Source of the DNA: Mucilaginibacter sp. MD40
Lineage (GTDB): Bacteria; Bacteroidota; Bacteroidia; Sphingobacteriales; Sphingobacteriaceae
Direction of reading: 5' to 3'
Length of the DNA: 64,000 bases
NCBI RefSeq assembly: GCF_002288635.1
Contig: NZ_NRSW01000001.1
Span: 1,955,671-2,019,670 of the forward strand
The position numbers and the translations under genes were made by a program. Positions 43,430-51,236 of this stretch are shown piece after piece. The notes beneath the pieces were generated by a model that ran no database searches, was not told where the DNA came from, and saw nothing but the letters and a program-made list of their open reading frames with translations. Every line of letters begins with the position of its first letter. Position 1 is the first letter of the stretch.

Positions 43430-45841
43430 GTGCTCAGCATCCTCAAAAAAGAAATAAGTACTTATTTAAATTCATTAGTGGCCTATATAACCATAGGCGT
43501 ATTCCTGCTGGTGCTGGGCCTTTTCCTTTGGGTTTTCCCCGATACCAGTATACTGGCCTATGGTTACGCCGGTTTAGAGAGCTTGTTTAGCACGGCGCCT
43601 TACCTATTTATGTTCCTGGTGCCTGCCATTACCATGCGCTCACTGGCAGAGGAACGTAAGGAAGGTACTTTTGAGTTATTGCTTACCCGACCGCTTACTA
43701 GTTTGCAAATTGTGTTAGGTAAGTACCTTGCGGCGGTACTTATTGTGCTTTTAGCGCTGTTGCCTACCTTGGTATATTATTTTAGTGTTTACACACTGGG
43801 CACACCACAAGGTAATATTGATACCGGGGCAGTAATAGGCTCTTATATAGGGTTGTTTTTATTAGGAGCCGTTTTTACAGCTATCGGGTTATTTGCCTCG
43901 TCGGTAAGTAAAACGCAGGTAATAGCATTTACCATTGCGGTTTTCCTTTGTTTCTTTTTTTACAGCGGTTTCGATTCGTTGAGCACCATATTGTCATTGC
44001 AAAGCTTAGGGTTGCAAAACCTGGGGATCACTGAACATTACAACTCCATTAGTCGGGGTGTGTTGGATACCCGCGATCTGATGTATTTCCTTGTGCTCGT
44101 AGCTTTTTTTATCTGGCTCACCCTGTATGTGCTACACCGCCAGTTAAAACGCAAATTTGTTAATACGGCGTTCTTAAGTTCATTAGGGATATTATTTTCA
44201 CTTACATCGCTCACCATTGTATCCGGGAAACTGTTTACCCGGTTTGATTTTACCAAAGAGAAACGGTTTACCGTAGCTCCCGTTAGCAGAGGGATTATGC
44301 AAAAGCTGCCCGGCGTGGTAAAGATTACTGTTTATTTACAGGGAGAAAATTTTCCGGGCGGGATGAAAAGGCTGCAAACATCTGTGCGGGATATGCTCAC
44401 CGATCTGCAGGCTTACAGCAGCGATAAGCTTCAATTTGAATTTACAGATGTACTCAATGGCCTTAATCAGGAGCAGCAAAATCAAAAGCTGGACGAGCTG
44501 GCCCAAAAGGGGATAGAAGCACAAAACCTAAGCGTAAAAACCGACGATGGCGTTTCACAAAAAATCATCATTCCGTTCGCGCTGGTGAGTTACGGCAATA
44601 AAAGCATTCCGGTAAAGCTGCTGGAAACGCAAAGTAATGTTAACCTTACGCCCGACGAAGTTTTAAATAACTCTATCCAAAACCTGGAGTATGCTTTTTC
44701 ATCAGCCATAAAAAAAGTCACTACCGGCGGCAGGCAGCGAATTGGTTTTACCGAAGGGCATAACGAACTTACCGACCGCCAGTTGAACGGTGCCATGCAA
44801 AGCCTGAGCGATGGTTACCTCGTAGGCAGGGTTAACCTGAGCACCATTCCGTTTGATAGTTTAGAGAAAATAAGCCTTCTGGTAATACCTAAGCCCGACA
44901 AGCCGTTTACCGAGACTGAAAAATTTAAGCTCGACCAGTTTATTATGCGGGGCGGCCGTGTGCTGTGGGCCATTGACCAGGTAAGCGCCGAACTGGATAG
45001 CCTGCGCAATAAAGGCGAAGATCAACTGGCCTTTAACAAACAGCTCAACCTGGACGACCAGCTATTTAATTACGGTATACGTATTAATTATGACCTCATA
45101 GCGGATATGAACTGTTCGCAAATACCGGTTACCACGGGTGATGCCGGCGGGCAGCCGCAGATACAAATGCTACCATGGCTGTTTAACCCGGTTTTTTTGC
45201 CTTTTGCCAAACATCCTATTGTTAAAAATCTGGATGGTATCAGCAGCCAGTTTGCCAGTACCATTGATATACTGGGCGCTAAAAATGTTAAAGCTACCGT
45301 GTTGCTTACCACATCTCCTTACAATAAAAAGCTGAGCGCGCCGCATATGTTGTCGCTGCGAGCTTTGGAGCAGGAGCCCGATCCAAAAGCTTTTCAGAGT
45401 CAGCCCAAAATAACGGGCGTTTTGCTCGAAGGCGAGTTTACGTCTGACTTCCGGAACAGGCCTGTACCTGACGGGATAACTGAAAAGATACAGCCCCTGG
45501 AACAAAGCAAGCCCACAAAGATGATCGTGCTGAGCGATGGCGATATCCTGCGCAACCAGGTAAGTGCCGATGGTTCGCCTTTTCCGTTGGGTTATGATCG
45601 TTATACACGGCAAAGCTACGGTAACCGTAACCTGCTGCTTAACATGGCCGATTACCTTACCGACGACTCAGGCCTTATTACTTTACGTTCAAAAGAGATA
45701 CAGATGCGCCTGCTTAGCCGTGCCCGAATCCGGCAGGAAAAGCTATTCTGGCAACTGCTCAATAACATAGCCCCGATAGCAATGGTGTTAATATTCGCTA
45801 TTTTTCAACATTATTTACGCAGGCGAAAGTATGCCCATTAA
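43430..45841 (+). CDS. gldFG: GldF-GldG fusion: ABC-2 permease and gliding-type membrane protein
   Basis: One 803-residue ORF. Residues 1-240 are an ABC-2 permease (MRSLAEERKEGTFELLLTRPLTSLQIVLGKYLAAVL, the usual GldF motif). From about 245 a span (FLSSLGILFSLTSLTIVSGKLF) leads to a large GldG-type domain (FTVAPVSRGIMQKLPGVVKITVYLQGENFPGGMKRLQ, and GRQRIGFTEGHNEL) and a final C-terminal span (IAPIAMVLIFAIFQHYL). Flavobacterium GldF and GldG are separate proteins of about 240 and 560 residues; the sum here is the same. GTG start at 43430 with TAACTTTA upstream. The partner ATPase is GldA. Confidence 0.88.
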   Translation: MLSILKKEISTYLNSLVAYITIGVFLLVLGLFLWVFPDTSILAYGYAGLESLFSTAPYLFMFLVPAITMRSLAEERKEGTFELLLTRPLTSLQIVLGKYLAAVLIVLLALLPTLVYYFSVYTLGTPQGNIDTGAVIGSYIGLFLLGAVFTAIGLFASSVSKTQVIAFTIAVFLCFFFYSGFDSLSTILSLQSLGLQNLGITEHYNSISRGVLDTRDLMYFLVLVAFFIWLTLYVLHRQLKRKFVNTAFLSSLGILFSLTSLTIVSGKLFTRFDFTKEKRFTVAPVSRGIMQKLPGVVKITVYLQGENFPGGMKRLQTSVRDMLTDLQAYSSDKLQFEFTDVLNGLNQEQQNQKLDELAQKGIEAQNLSVKTDDGVSQKIIIPFALVSYGNKSIPVKLLETQSNVNLTPDEVLNNSIQNLEYAFSSAIKKVTTGGRQRIGFTEGHNELTDRQLNGAMQSLSDGYLVGRVNLSTIPFDSLEKISLLVIPKPDKPFTETEKFKLDQFIMRGGRVLWAIDQVSAELDSLRNKGEDQLAFNKQLNLDDQLFNYGIRINYDLIADMNCSQIPVTTGDAGGQPQIQMLPWLFNPVFLPFAKHPIVKNLDGISSQFASTIDILGAKNVKATVLLTTSPYNKKLSAPHMLSLRALEQEPDPKAFQSQPKITGVLLEGEFTSDFRNRPVPDGITEKIQPLEQSKPTKMIVLSDGDILRNQVSADGSPFPLGYDRYTRQSYGNRNLLLNMADYLTDDSGLITLRSKEIQMRLLSRARIRQEKLFWQLLNNIAPIAMVLIFAIFQHYLRRRKYAH

Positions 45842-45842
45842 A

Positions 45843-45963
45843 TTTTATACTTTTGGTAGCACATACGCCTCACCCTGCCCTCTCCAAAGGAGAGGATAAA
45901 AGAGGTTTAAAGTCCTCTCCATTGGAGAGGATTTAGGTGAGGCTTTTTTTATACTTTTGGTAG
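45843..45963. repeat. Palindromic repeat element flanked by 17-bp direct repeats, upstream of dnaN
   Basis: The 17-bp sequence TTTTATACTTTTGGTAG occurs at 45843-45859 and again at 45947-45963. Between them lies an element with ends GCCTCACC and GGTGAGGC and two small hairpins, CCTCTCCAAAGGAGAGG and CCTCTCCATTGGAGAGG. The direct repeat contains TACTTTTG, a -7-like box, and the right copy is near the dnaN start. Confidence 0.85.
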
Positions 45964-45980
45964 ATAAACGTTAAAGACAC

Positions 45981-47105
45981 ATGAGATTTATAGTTTCCAC
46001 TTCAACCTTACTAAAGCAATTGCAGTCTGTAAGTGGCGCGCTGAGCAACAGCACCGTTTTACCTATATTGGAGAACTTTCTGTTTGAGATAAAAGAAGGG
46101 AACTTAACCATTTCTGCTACCGACCTGCAAACCAGCATGACCACTTCGCTGGCTGTTGAAGCGAAAGAGAACGGCCGTATAGCCATCCCATCACGTATAT
46201 TATTAGATACGCTGAAATCGTTACCCGAGCAGCCTGTAGCTTTCTCTGTTGATGACAGTACATTCGCTATTGAAATAAGCGCCGGCGACGGTAAATACAA
46301 ATTAAGCGGCGAAAACGGTGAAGACTTCCCGAAGATACCGGTTGTAGAGAATGCTTCATCGGTAAACCTGCCTGCATCTGTTTTAGGCGAGGCCATTAAC
46401 AAAACCATATTCGCGGTTAGTAACGATGAGCTGCGCCCTGCCATGACGGGGGTATTTTGCCAGCTAACCACATCATCATTAACCTTTGTGGCTACTGATG
46501 CGCATAAACTGGTACGTTACCGCCGTAAGGATGCCAGGGCTGAAAGCACCACATCTTTCATCTTGCCCAAAAAGGCTTTAACATTATTAAAATCAGCCCT
46601 GCCTGCCGATGATGTAAACGTATCGGTAGAATATAACAGCACCAGCGCATTCTTTAAATTCGGCAACATTAACCTGGTATGCCGTTTAATCGATGAGCGT
46701 TACCCTGATTATGAGGCGGTAATCCCGAAAGAGAATCCAAATAAACTGTCTATTGACCGTTTAGCTTTCTTGGGCTCGCTTAACCGTGTGGCCATTTACG
46801 CCAATAAAACTACCCACCAGGTAAGGTTAAAGATCAGCGGAAGCGAATTGAATATCTCATCTGAGGATATCGACTTTGCTAACGAAGCGCATGAACGCTT
46901 GAGCTGCCAGTATGAAGGTGATGACCTGGAGATCGGTTTCAACGCGCGTTTCCTGATCGAGATGTTGAAGAACCTGAGCTGCGAAGAAGTATCGCTTGAG
47001 ATGTCGACCCCTAACCGTGCCGGTTTATTACTGCCACAAGGCGGCGACGAGAACGAAGATATATTAATGCTGGTAATGCCGGTAATGCTGAATAGCTATG
47101 CGTAA
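45981..47105 (+). CDS. dnaN: DNA polymerase III subunit beta (sliding clamp)
   Basis: A 374-residue clamp with three similar domains. Characteristic parts: MRFIVSTSTLLKQLQSVSGALSNSTVLPILENFLFE, then VFCQLTTSSLTFVATDAHKLVRYRR and IGFNARFLIEMLKNL, ending in EDILMLVMPVMLNSYA. It is a single gene with no dnaA adjacency. A TACTTTTG box at 45952-45959 is 21 nt before the ATG. Confidence 0.97.
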   Translation: MRFIVSTSTLLKQLQSVSGALSNSTVLPILENFLFEIKEGNLTISATDLQTSMTTSLAVEAKENGRIAIPSRILLDTLKSLPEQPVAFSVDDSTFAIEISAGDGKYKLSGENGEDFPKIPVVENASSVNLPASVLGEAINKTIFAVSNDELRPAMTGVFCQLTTSSLTFVATDAHKLVRYRRKDARAESTTSFILPKKALTLLKSALPADDVNVSVEYNSTSAFFKFGNINLVCRLIDERYPDYEAVIPKENPNKLSIDRLAFLGSLNRVAIYANKTTHQVRLKISGSELNISSEDIDFANEAHERLSCQYEGDDLEIGFNARFLIEMLKNLSCEEVSLEMSTPNRAGLLLPQGGDENEDILMLVMPVMLNSYA

Positions 47106-47190
47106 TTTAGTTAATTAGAGATTGGTTGATTAGTGATTAGGGCTTATACTGAAAAGAAAGCTAATCTCCGATCACAAATCTCTAATCACT
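47105..47190. repeat. AT-rich inverted repeat after dnaN
   Basis: Left arm ATTAGAGATTGGTTGATTAG and right arm CTAATCTCCGATCACAAATC plus TCTAATCACT form an imperfect inverted repeat, similar to the one at 27363-27510. It is immediately before the dnaN terminator. Confidence 0.6.
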
Positions 47191-47195
47191 ATCAC

Positions 47196-47225
47196 AAAAA
47201 AGTCCGACCAGAGTCGGACTTTTTT
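47196..47225 (+). terminator. Terminator of dnaN
   Basis: A perfect 13-bp stem (AAAAAAGTCCGAC and complement), loop CAGA, ending in TTTTTT. Confidence 0.9.
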
Positions 47226-47282
47226 GTATCATTAATAACATTTATAGCTATTATGGAGTTATATAGCATCTGCTTTAAATAA

Positions 47283-47948
47283 ATGAGGACAGGAATATTT
47301 GTTATCGCGGCCCTGGTGCTGCTGATTGCCGTAGCAGCATGCAAAAAAGGCGATGATAGCGCCACTATACAGCAATTTACCACCGTAAACTTTATAAATG
47401 CCACAGGCGATACACTAAACGTGTATGTGAATGGCAGCAGGGTAAATACTACCAATTCGCTATATCCAATGGGTTCGTCGGGCTACATTAATGCCTTATT
47501 GGGTCAGCAAAATTACCAGGTGCGTAAGTACCGCAACGCTAACGTGCTTTTTAACCTGCCTGTGCCACTGGATACGGGCAAAACGTACTCGTTTTACCTG
47601 ACAGGCAACACAGCCGACCAGGCTTTTACAGATGCCGATACGATAAAGAACACGCCTGATACTACTTTAGTTCGCTTTGTACATACTGCACCAAACGCGG
47701 GTGCAGTTGATGTGGTAATGAATGATACACTGCGTTTCAGCGGCAGCGCTTTTAAAAAAACAACATCCTTCCTGGCGGTGTCACCGGGTACTAAGCGCGT
47801 GCAGATATTTAAAGCAGGCACAAAAAACGCGTTAACTACAGATACCCTTACGTTTTTAGATAACCGTGCCTATACACTGTTTGTAAAAACTGGTTTGGGT
47901 GCAAACGGGCTTGCAACAGGTAATTTAGGATTAATTGTTAACAAGTAA
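47283..47948 (+). CDS. DUF4397 domain lipoprotein
   Basis: A 221-residue predicted lipoprotein: signal sequence with lipobox VAAC (Cys about residue 20) and then a beta-rich domain with two DUF4397-like repeats, VNFINATGDTLNVYVNGSRVN and VRFVHTAPNAGAVDVVMNDTLRF. Such domains form small cell-surface beta structures. It is 4 bp from a second gene of the same type, so an operon is likely. Function unknown. Confidence 0.85.
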   Translation: MRTGIFVIAALVLLIAVAACKKGDDSATIQQFTTVNFINATGDTLNVYVNGSRVNTTNSLYPMGSSGYINALLGQQNYQVRKYRNANVLFNLPVPLDTGKTYSFYLTGNTADQAFTDADTIKNTPDTTLVRFVHTAPNAGAVDVVMNDTLRFSGSAFKKTTSFLAVSPGTKRVQIFKAGTKNALTTDTLTFLDNRAYTLFVKTGLGANGLATGNLGLIVNK

Positions 47949-47952
47949 ACAC

Positions 47953-48702
47953 ATGGCTGCAAAAAACAAGAGCGGTATACTTTATGGTTTATTCCTGTTA
48001 GTTTCGGGTTTTATGTTGTTTGCCATACTGCAGTCATGCGGTAAGGATGGTGCTATTGGCGGTAGTGGTAACAACGCGCGCCTGCAAATTGTAAGCATCA
48101 GTAATGATGTGCTGCCGTTTAACCTGTATGCCCGTTACATCAGGCAAACACCTGTTTATACTTATCCTAATCCATCGGGATATTTTCTTATTAACGCTGC
48201 TGATACCCCATTGCAGATACGCACAGCCCAAACCAGTAACAATATTAATGTGGTTAACCTGCTTACCTTAAAGCAAACGCTAACCCGTGGTGTCCCCTAT
48301 ACTATGTTTGTGATGGGGCTGCGTGCCGATAGCTCGTTGCAGGCGGTGGTAACGGCTGATACATCGGCGGTACCTGCGAATGGCCGTGGCAAAATAAGGC
48401 TGGTGAATGGCATGGGAAATATCCCCGCGGGGATTGACCTGGTGCTGAATGGCACCACCGCATTTAAAAAGCAATTGTACACCACGGTAAGTAACTGGGT
48501 AGAGGTAACTGCAGGTACCTATAACATTAACGTTGTGGCTAATAACGCCCCCACAACGGTAATAAAATCCCTTCCTAATTTTACCATACTCGATGGTAAA
48601 CTGTATACCATATTTACTTACGGTCGCTCAACCGGTTCGGATAGTACCGCGTATGGTGTTAACGCTTTACTAAACACTTTGCCGCCAAATACAACGTATT
48701 AA
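47953..48702 (+). CDS. DUF4397 domain lipoprotein, second copy
   Basis: A 249-residue predicted lipoprotein: MAAKNKSGILYGLFLLVSGF, then lipobox AILQSC, and a beta-rich part with IVSISNDVLPFNLYARY and IRLVNGMGNIPAGIDLVLNG. It shares the domain of its upstream neighbour, 4 bp away, but is divergent in sequence. Start ATG 47953 is preferred over a TTG six codons upstream that overlaps the previous gene. Confidence 0.82.
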   Translation: MAAKNKSGILYGLFLLVSGFMLFAILQSCGKDGAIGGSGNNARLQIVSISNDVLPFNLYARYIRQTPVYTYPNPSGYFLINAADTPLQIRTAQTSNNINVVNLLTLKQTLTRGVPYTMFVMGLRADSSLQAVVTADTSAVPANGRGKIRLVNGMGNIPAGIDLVLNGTTAFKKQLYTTVSNWVEVTAGTYNINVVANNAPTTVIKSLPNFTILDGKLYTIFTYGRSTGSDSTAYGVNALLNTLPPNTTY

Positions 48703-48704
48703 AG

Positions 48705-48734
48705 TTGGCTAACCGCTTTATGTTTATATTTTTG
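48705..48734 (+). promoter_or_regulatory. Promoter of the DedA-family gene
   Basis: TTG (48705-48707), 19-nt spacer, TATTTTTG (48727-48734); the TTG start at 48751 is 16 nt further on. Confidence 0.82.
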
Positions 48735-48750
48735 CAGAAAATTTAAGGCA

Positions 48751-49413
48751 TTGGAAGTAATACACGGCATTATAGATTTTATCCTGCATATTGATAAACA
48801 TCTCTCACAGATCATTAGTCAGTACCAGGGGTGGACCTACCTCATCCTCTTTGTGATCATCTTCGCGGAAACAGGTTTTGTGGTTACTCCATTCCTTCCC
48901 GGAGATTCTTTGCTCTTTGCTGCAGGCGCTTTAATAGCCGGTGGTGCAACCGGTATGGATGTTAATCTCCTTTGCCTCATTTTGATCATCGCCGCTGTAT
49001 TGGGGAATACGGTAAACTACCTGTTAGGTAAGTACCTGGGTGCCCGTGTATTTAAAGAGGAAAACAAAATACTTAAACTAAGCTACTACCTTAAGACAAA
49101 AGCTTTTTTTGACAAGCATGGTGGCAAAGCCGTAATATTTAGTCGTTTTGTGCCTATTATTCGCACTATTGCGCCTTTTGTGGCAGGAGTAGGGCGTATG
49201 CCATTTGGCCGTTACACGGTTTACAATATTGCAGGTGGCGTTTCCTGGGTAATCATCTTCCTATATGGTGGCTACCTGTTTGGTAACGTAGAGATCATCA
49301 AAAAGAACTTCTCGCTGGTGGCGATCATCATCATACTGGTATCGTTGCTTCCGCCGATATTTGCTTACCTGAAAAGCCGCGTGAGTAAGAAACACAAAGT
49401 GAATGTGGATTAG
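48751..49413 (+). CDS. DedA family membrane protein
   Basis: A 220-residue inner-membrane protein of the DedA/VTT type. The signature F-(x)3-R-(x)2-P is seen as FSRFVPIIRTIAPFVAGVGRMPFGRY, with the E of IFAETGFVVTPFLPGDSLLFAAG earlier. DedA proteins flip lipid carriers such as undecaprenyl phosphate or phosphatidylethanolamine; which lipid is unknown. The start is TTG at 48751, supported by the promoter. The stop codon is immediately followed by the stop of the convergent gene, with no gap. Confidence 0.92.
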   Translation: MEVIHGIIDFILHIDKHLSQIISQYQGWTYLILFVIIFAETGFVVTPFLPGDSLLFAAGALIAGGATGMDVNLLCLILIIAAVLGNTVNYLLGKYLGARVFKEENKILKLSYYLKTKAFFDKHGGKAVIFSRFVPIIRTIAPFVAGVGRMPFGRYTVYNIAGGVSWVIIFLYGGYLFGNVEIIKKNFSLVAIIIILVSLLPPIFAYLKSRVSKKHKVNVD

Positions 49414-50373
49414 TTAAGGTTTTGTTAAAACTTTACCTGACTTAAACAGCTCCTCCTCACGGTCAATTTTTTGCCTTTCCTCCTTGGTTAGCGGCCTGGT
49501 GATAAGTTTATTCAAGTCCGGTTGCCCTGCATCAACCCAGGCGGAGAACCAAAAGCTGCCAACACTGAGTATAGATGCTCTCATCTGCCGCTGAACCATT
49601 CCGCGCAACAATTTGTGATACGCCCGGCTGTAGGCAACCGAGTACACTTTTACCTTTCTGTTACCACGCTGCTCCATGGCATACTTCTGTAATGGCGGGA
49701 AGGTTTTGTTCAGCATTCGCTCTATGCGTAATACCGTATCAACTTTTTTGTATGAACTAATACAGATCTTAAAAGCCTCATTTAACGGATTGCTAATGTA
49801 CCTGGCCTTACCAACATTGTAATGATAGCCATTGGCAAAAAGCTCTGGCAGGCGGCTTTCCCAAAGCCCATGGATGCCTTGTTGGTTAGTTAGCTGTCCA
49901 TCGTAATTCTGAGTCAAATGCAAAGGAGTATGCGCATCTGAAATGTAATGTGCAAGGTTAGCCGAGGTAATGAGGATGCCCGTTGTATCATGCGCCTTAA
50001 AAGCCTTTACCAGCCAATAGTAATTACTGGTAATAGCCCACGGAACGGTGCCGTATTTATTCAATGTATCTGATGAATATTTTGCCGCCGCGTCTATCCA
50101 ATGCTGTGGCATTACTTTAAAGGGCTGTTTGCCGTAATGGTCCGCGTCAAAGAAATGGTGTGGTATTTCTGATGAATCTACATAGCGCTTTTTATCGGCG
50201 CTTACGGCATGTTCTGTTATGAATTCGATATTGGCTTTATAAAAACCGGCCATGCCTTTAGGAAGCGTAAAAACCGCCAACCTGTTGATGCGGTAATGGG
50301 CAAAAAATCCCCATGAACAGCAGGTAGTGATAATGATGATGCAGGAGATAAAGGTTAAAAGCCGTTGCTTCAT
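49414..50373 (-). CDS. Zinc-dependent phospholipase C-like protein
   Basis: A 319-residue exported protein: signal sequence (MKQRLLTFISCIIIITTCCS), then mature N-terminus WGFFAHYRINRLAV, in which Trp and His are the first metal ligands of the PC-PLC/S1-P1 nuclease fold. Further metal residues: PHHFFDADHYG, ANLAHYISDAHTPLHLTQNYDG and GIHGLWESRL. It is most like the zinc-dependent phospholipase C family; nuclease function is possible. The C-terminal helical extension is normal for the family in Bacteroidota. It abuts the DedA gene stop to stop. Confidence 0.8.
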   Translation of the reverse strand: MKQRLLTFISCIIIITTCCSWGFFAHYRINRLAVFTLPKGMAGFYKANIEFITEHAVSADKKRYVDSSEIPHHFFDADHYGKQPFKVMPQHWIDAAAKYSSDTLNKYGTVPWAITSNYYWLVKAFKAHDTTGILITSANLAHYISDAHTPLHLTQNYDGQLTNQQGIHGLWESRLPELFANGYHYNVGKARYISNPLNEAFKICISSYKKVDTVLRIERMLNKTFPPLQKYAMEQRGNRKVKVYSVAYSRAYHKLLRGMVQRQMRASILSVGSFWFSAWVDAGQPDLNKLITRPLTKEERQKIDREEELFKSGKVLTKP

Positions 50374-50487
50374 GGTTGGGTGAAGATAGGGGATTTAGTT
50401 TAATCGGAGAACTAAGTTAGTCGAGATAGTGTTTCTAATTGAGGTACGAAGTATCTAATCGTAATCGTTTGAAATAGAAAACTTCTG

Positions 50488-50628
50488 TAAATTCTTTAAT
50501 TTGAGTTTAGACAATACCCGTTAGGGATAGCAGCGGATACCGGCTTTGCGGCTAAGGCCTGCAGGCGTATGAGCGGATAGCCCGGGCCGCAGGTAACGCC
50601 AATATTCCTAAATTCTTAATTCGATGTT
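50488..50628. other. GC-rich structured intergenic element before rpsT, flanked by direct repeats
   Basis: In the 346-bp gap 50374-50719, bases 50515-50600 are GC-rich, with two AGCGGATA copies, GCCTGCAGGC (palindrome) and pairings such as CCTGC with GCAGG and GGCGT with ACGCC. Direct repeats TAAATTCTTTAATTTGAGTT (50488) and TAAATTCTTAATTCGATGTT (50609) flank it. It lies upstream of the rpsT promoter, so it is not the rpsT leader. I recall nothing definite that names it. It could be a small RNA gene or a repetitive mobile element. Confidence 0.5.
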
Positions 50629-50659
50629 AAAAACTATGCAAGAAAATCCATAAAAACTA

Positions 50660-50690
50660 TTGCATATAAAAAAATGTGTGAGTATATTTG
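50660..50690 (+). promoter_or_regulatory. Promoter of rpsT
   Basis: TTG (50660-50662), 20-nt spacer and TATATTTG (50683-50690). The ATG at 50720 is 29 nt further, leaving a leader of about 25 nt. Confidence 0.85.
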
Positions 50691-50719
50691 CAGCCTTAAA
50701 AATAGAATAACAAGCTACA

Positions 50720-50974
50720 ATGGCAAATCATAAATCATCAATTAAAAGAATAAGGGCAAATGCTGCGAAGCGTCTGCGTAACAGGTATCAGGCTAAAACC
50801 ACCAGAAACGCTGTTAAGAAATTAAGAAGTGCAACTACTAAAGCTGATGCTACTCCGCTTTTGGCTAAAGTAATTTCTATGCTTGACCGTTTGGCTAAAA
50901 AGAACGTTATTCACAAAAACAAAGCTTCAAACAATAAATCGAAGCTTACTAAATTTGTTAACGGTTTAAGCTAA
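50720..50974 (+). CDS. rpsT: 30S ribosomal protein S20
   Basis: 84 residues, the usual length. Typical S20 opening [23 protein letters not shown], then helix-rich sequence with [20 protein letters not shown] near the end. Basic throughout. Its transcript ends at a strong hairpin 20 bp after the stop. Confidence 0.96.
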   Translation: MANHKSSIKRIRANAAKRLRNRYQAKTTRNAVKKLRSATTKADATPLLAKVISMLDRLAKKNVIHKNKASNNKSKLTKFVNGLS

Positions 50975-50994
50975 TAGCTTAATTAATAATATTT

Positions 50995-51029
50995 AAAAAG
51001 GGATAGTGCGTAAGCGCTATCCCTTTTTT
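50995..51029 (+). terminator. Terminator of rpsT
   Basis: A stem of about 15 bp (AAAAAGGGATAGTGC with its complement, including one T-G pair), loop GTAA, then TTTTTT. Confidence 0.9.
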
Positions 51030-51033
51030 GTTT

Positions 51034-51190
51034 ACTTACCCCCCGACATCGCTCACGCTCGTCGACCCTCTCTTCGCTGTGCGAAAAGAGGGCAAGAGAA
51101 CCAAAAAGAGGCAAGAGAAAAGAGTAAAAATGGAGCTCACCCTCTTTGCGCAGCAGAGAGGGTCGCGCACGAAGTGCCGCGGGGTGAGTC
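51034..51190. repeat. Palindromic intergenic repeat, family C copy 2
   Basis: A 157-bp element between rpsT and radC. The right half (51139-51188) matches the reverse of the family C left arm at 32351-32400 at 49 of 50 bases; the left half (CTTACCCCCC, then GTCGACCCTCTC) is more divergent. Long arms pair with GACCCTCTC and GAGAGGGTC. It happens to be open in the radC frame. Confidence 0.88.
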
Positions 51191-51236
51191 AACTTTTAAA
51201 TATTTCTCTTACTTTAGTCTTCTAACCCTTACCCGC

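Noticed and set aside
50515..50600. Possible leader/riboswitch of rpsT
   Set aside because: The rpsT promoter lies at 50660-50690, downstream of this element, so the element is not in the rpsT transcript.
51006..51236. N-terminal extension of radC starting at 51006
   Set aside because: It would be encoded by the rpsT terminator hairpin and a palindromic repeat; RadC homology begins only near the TTG at 51237.
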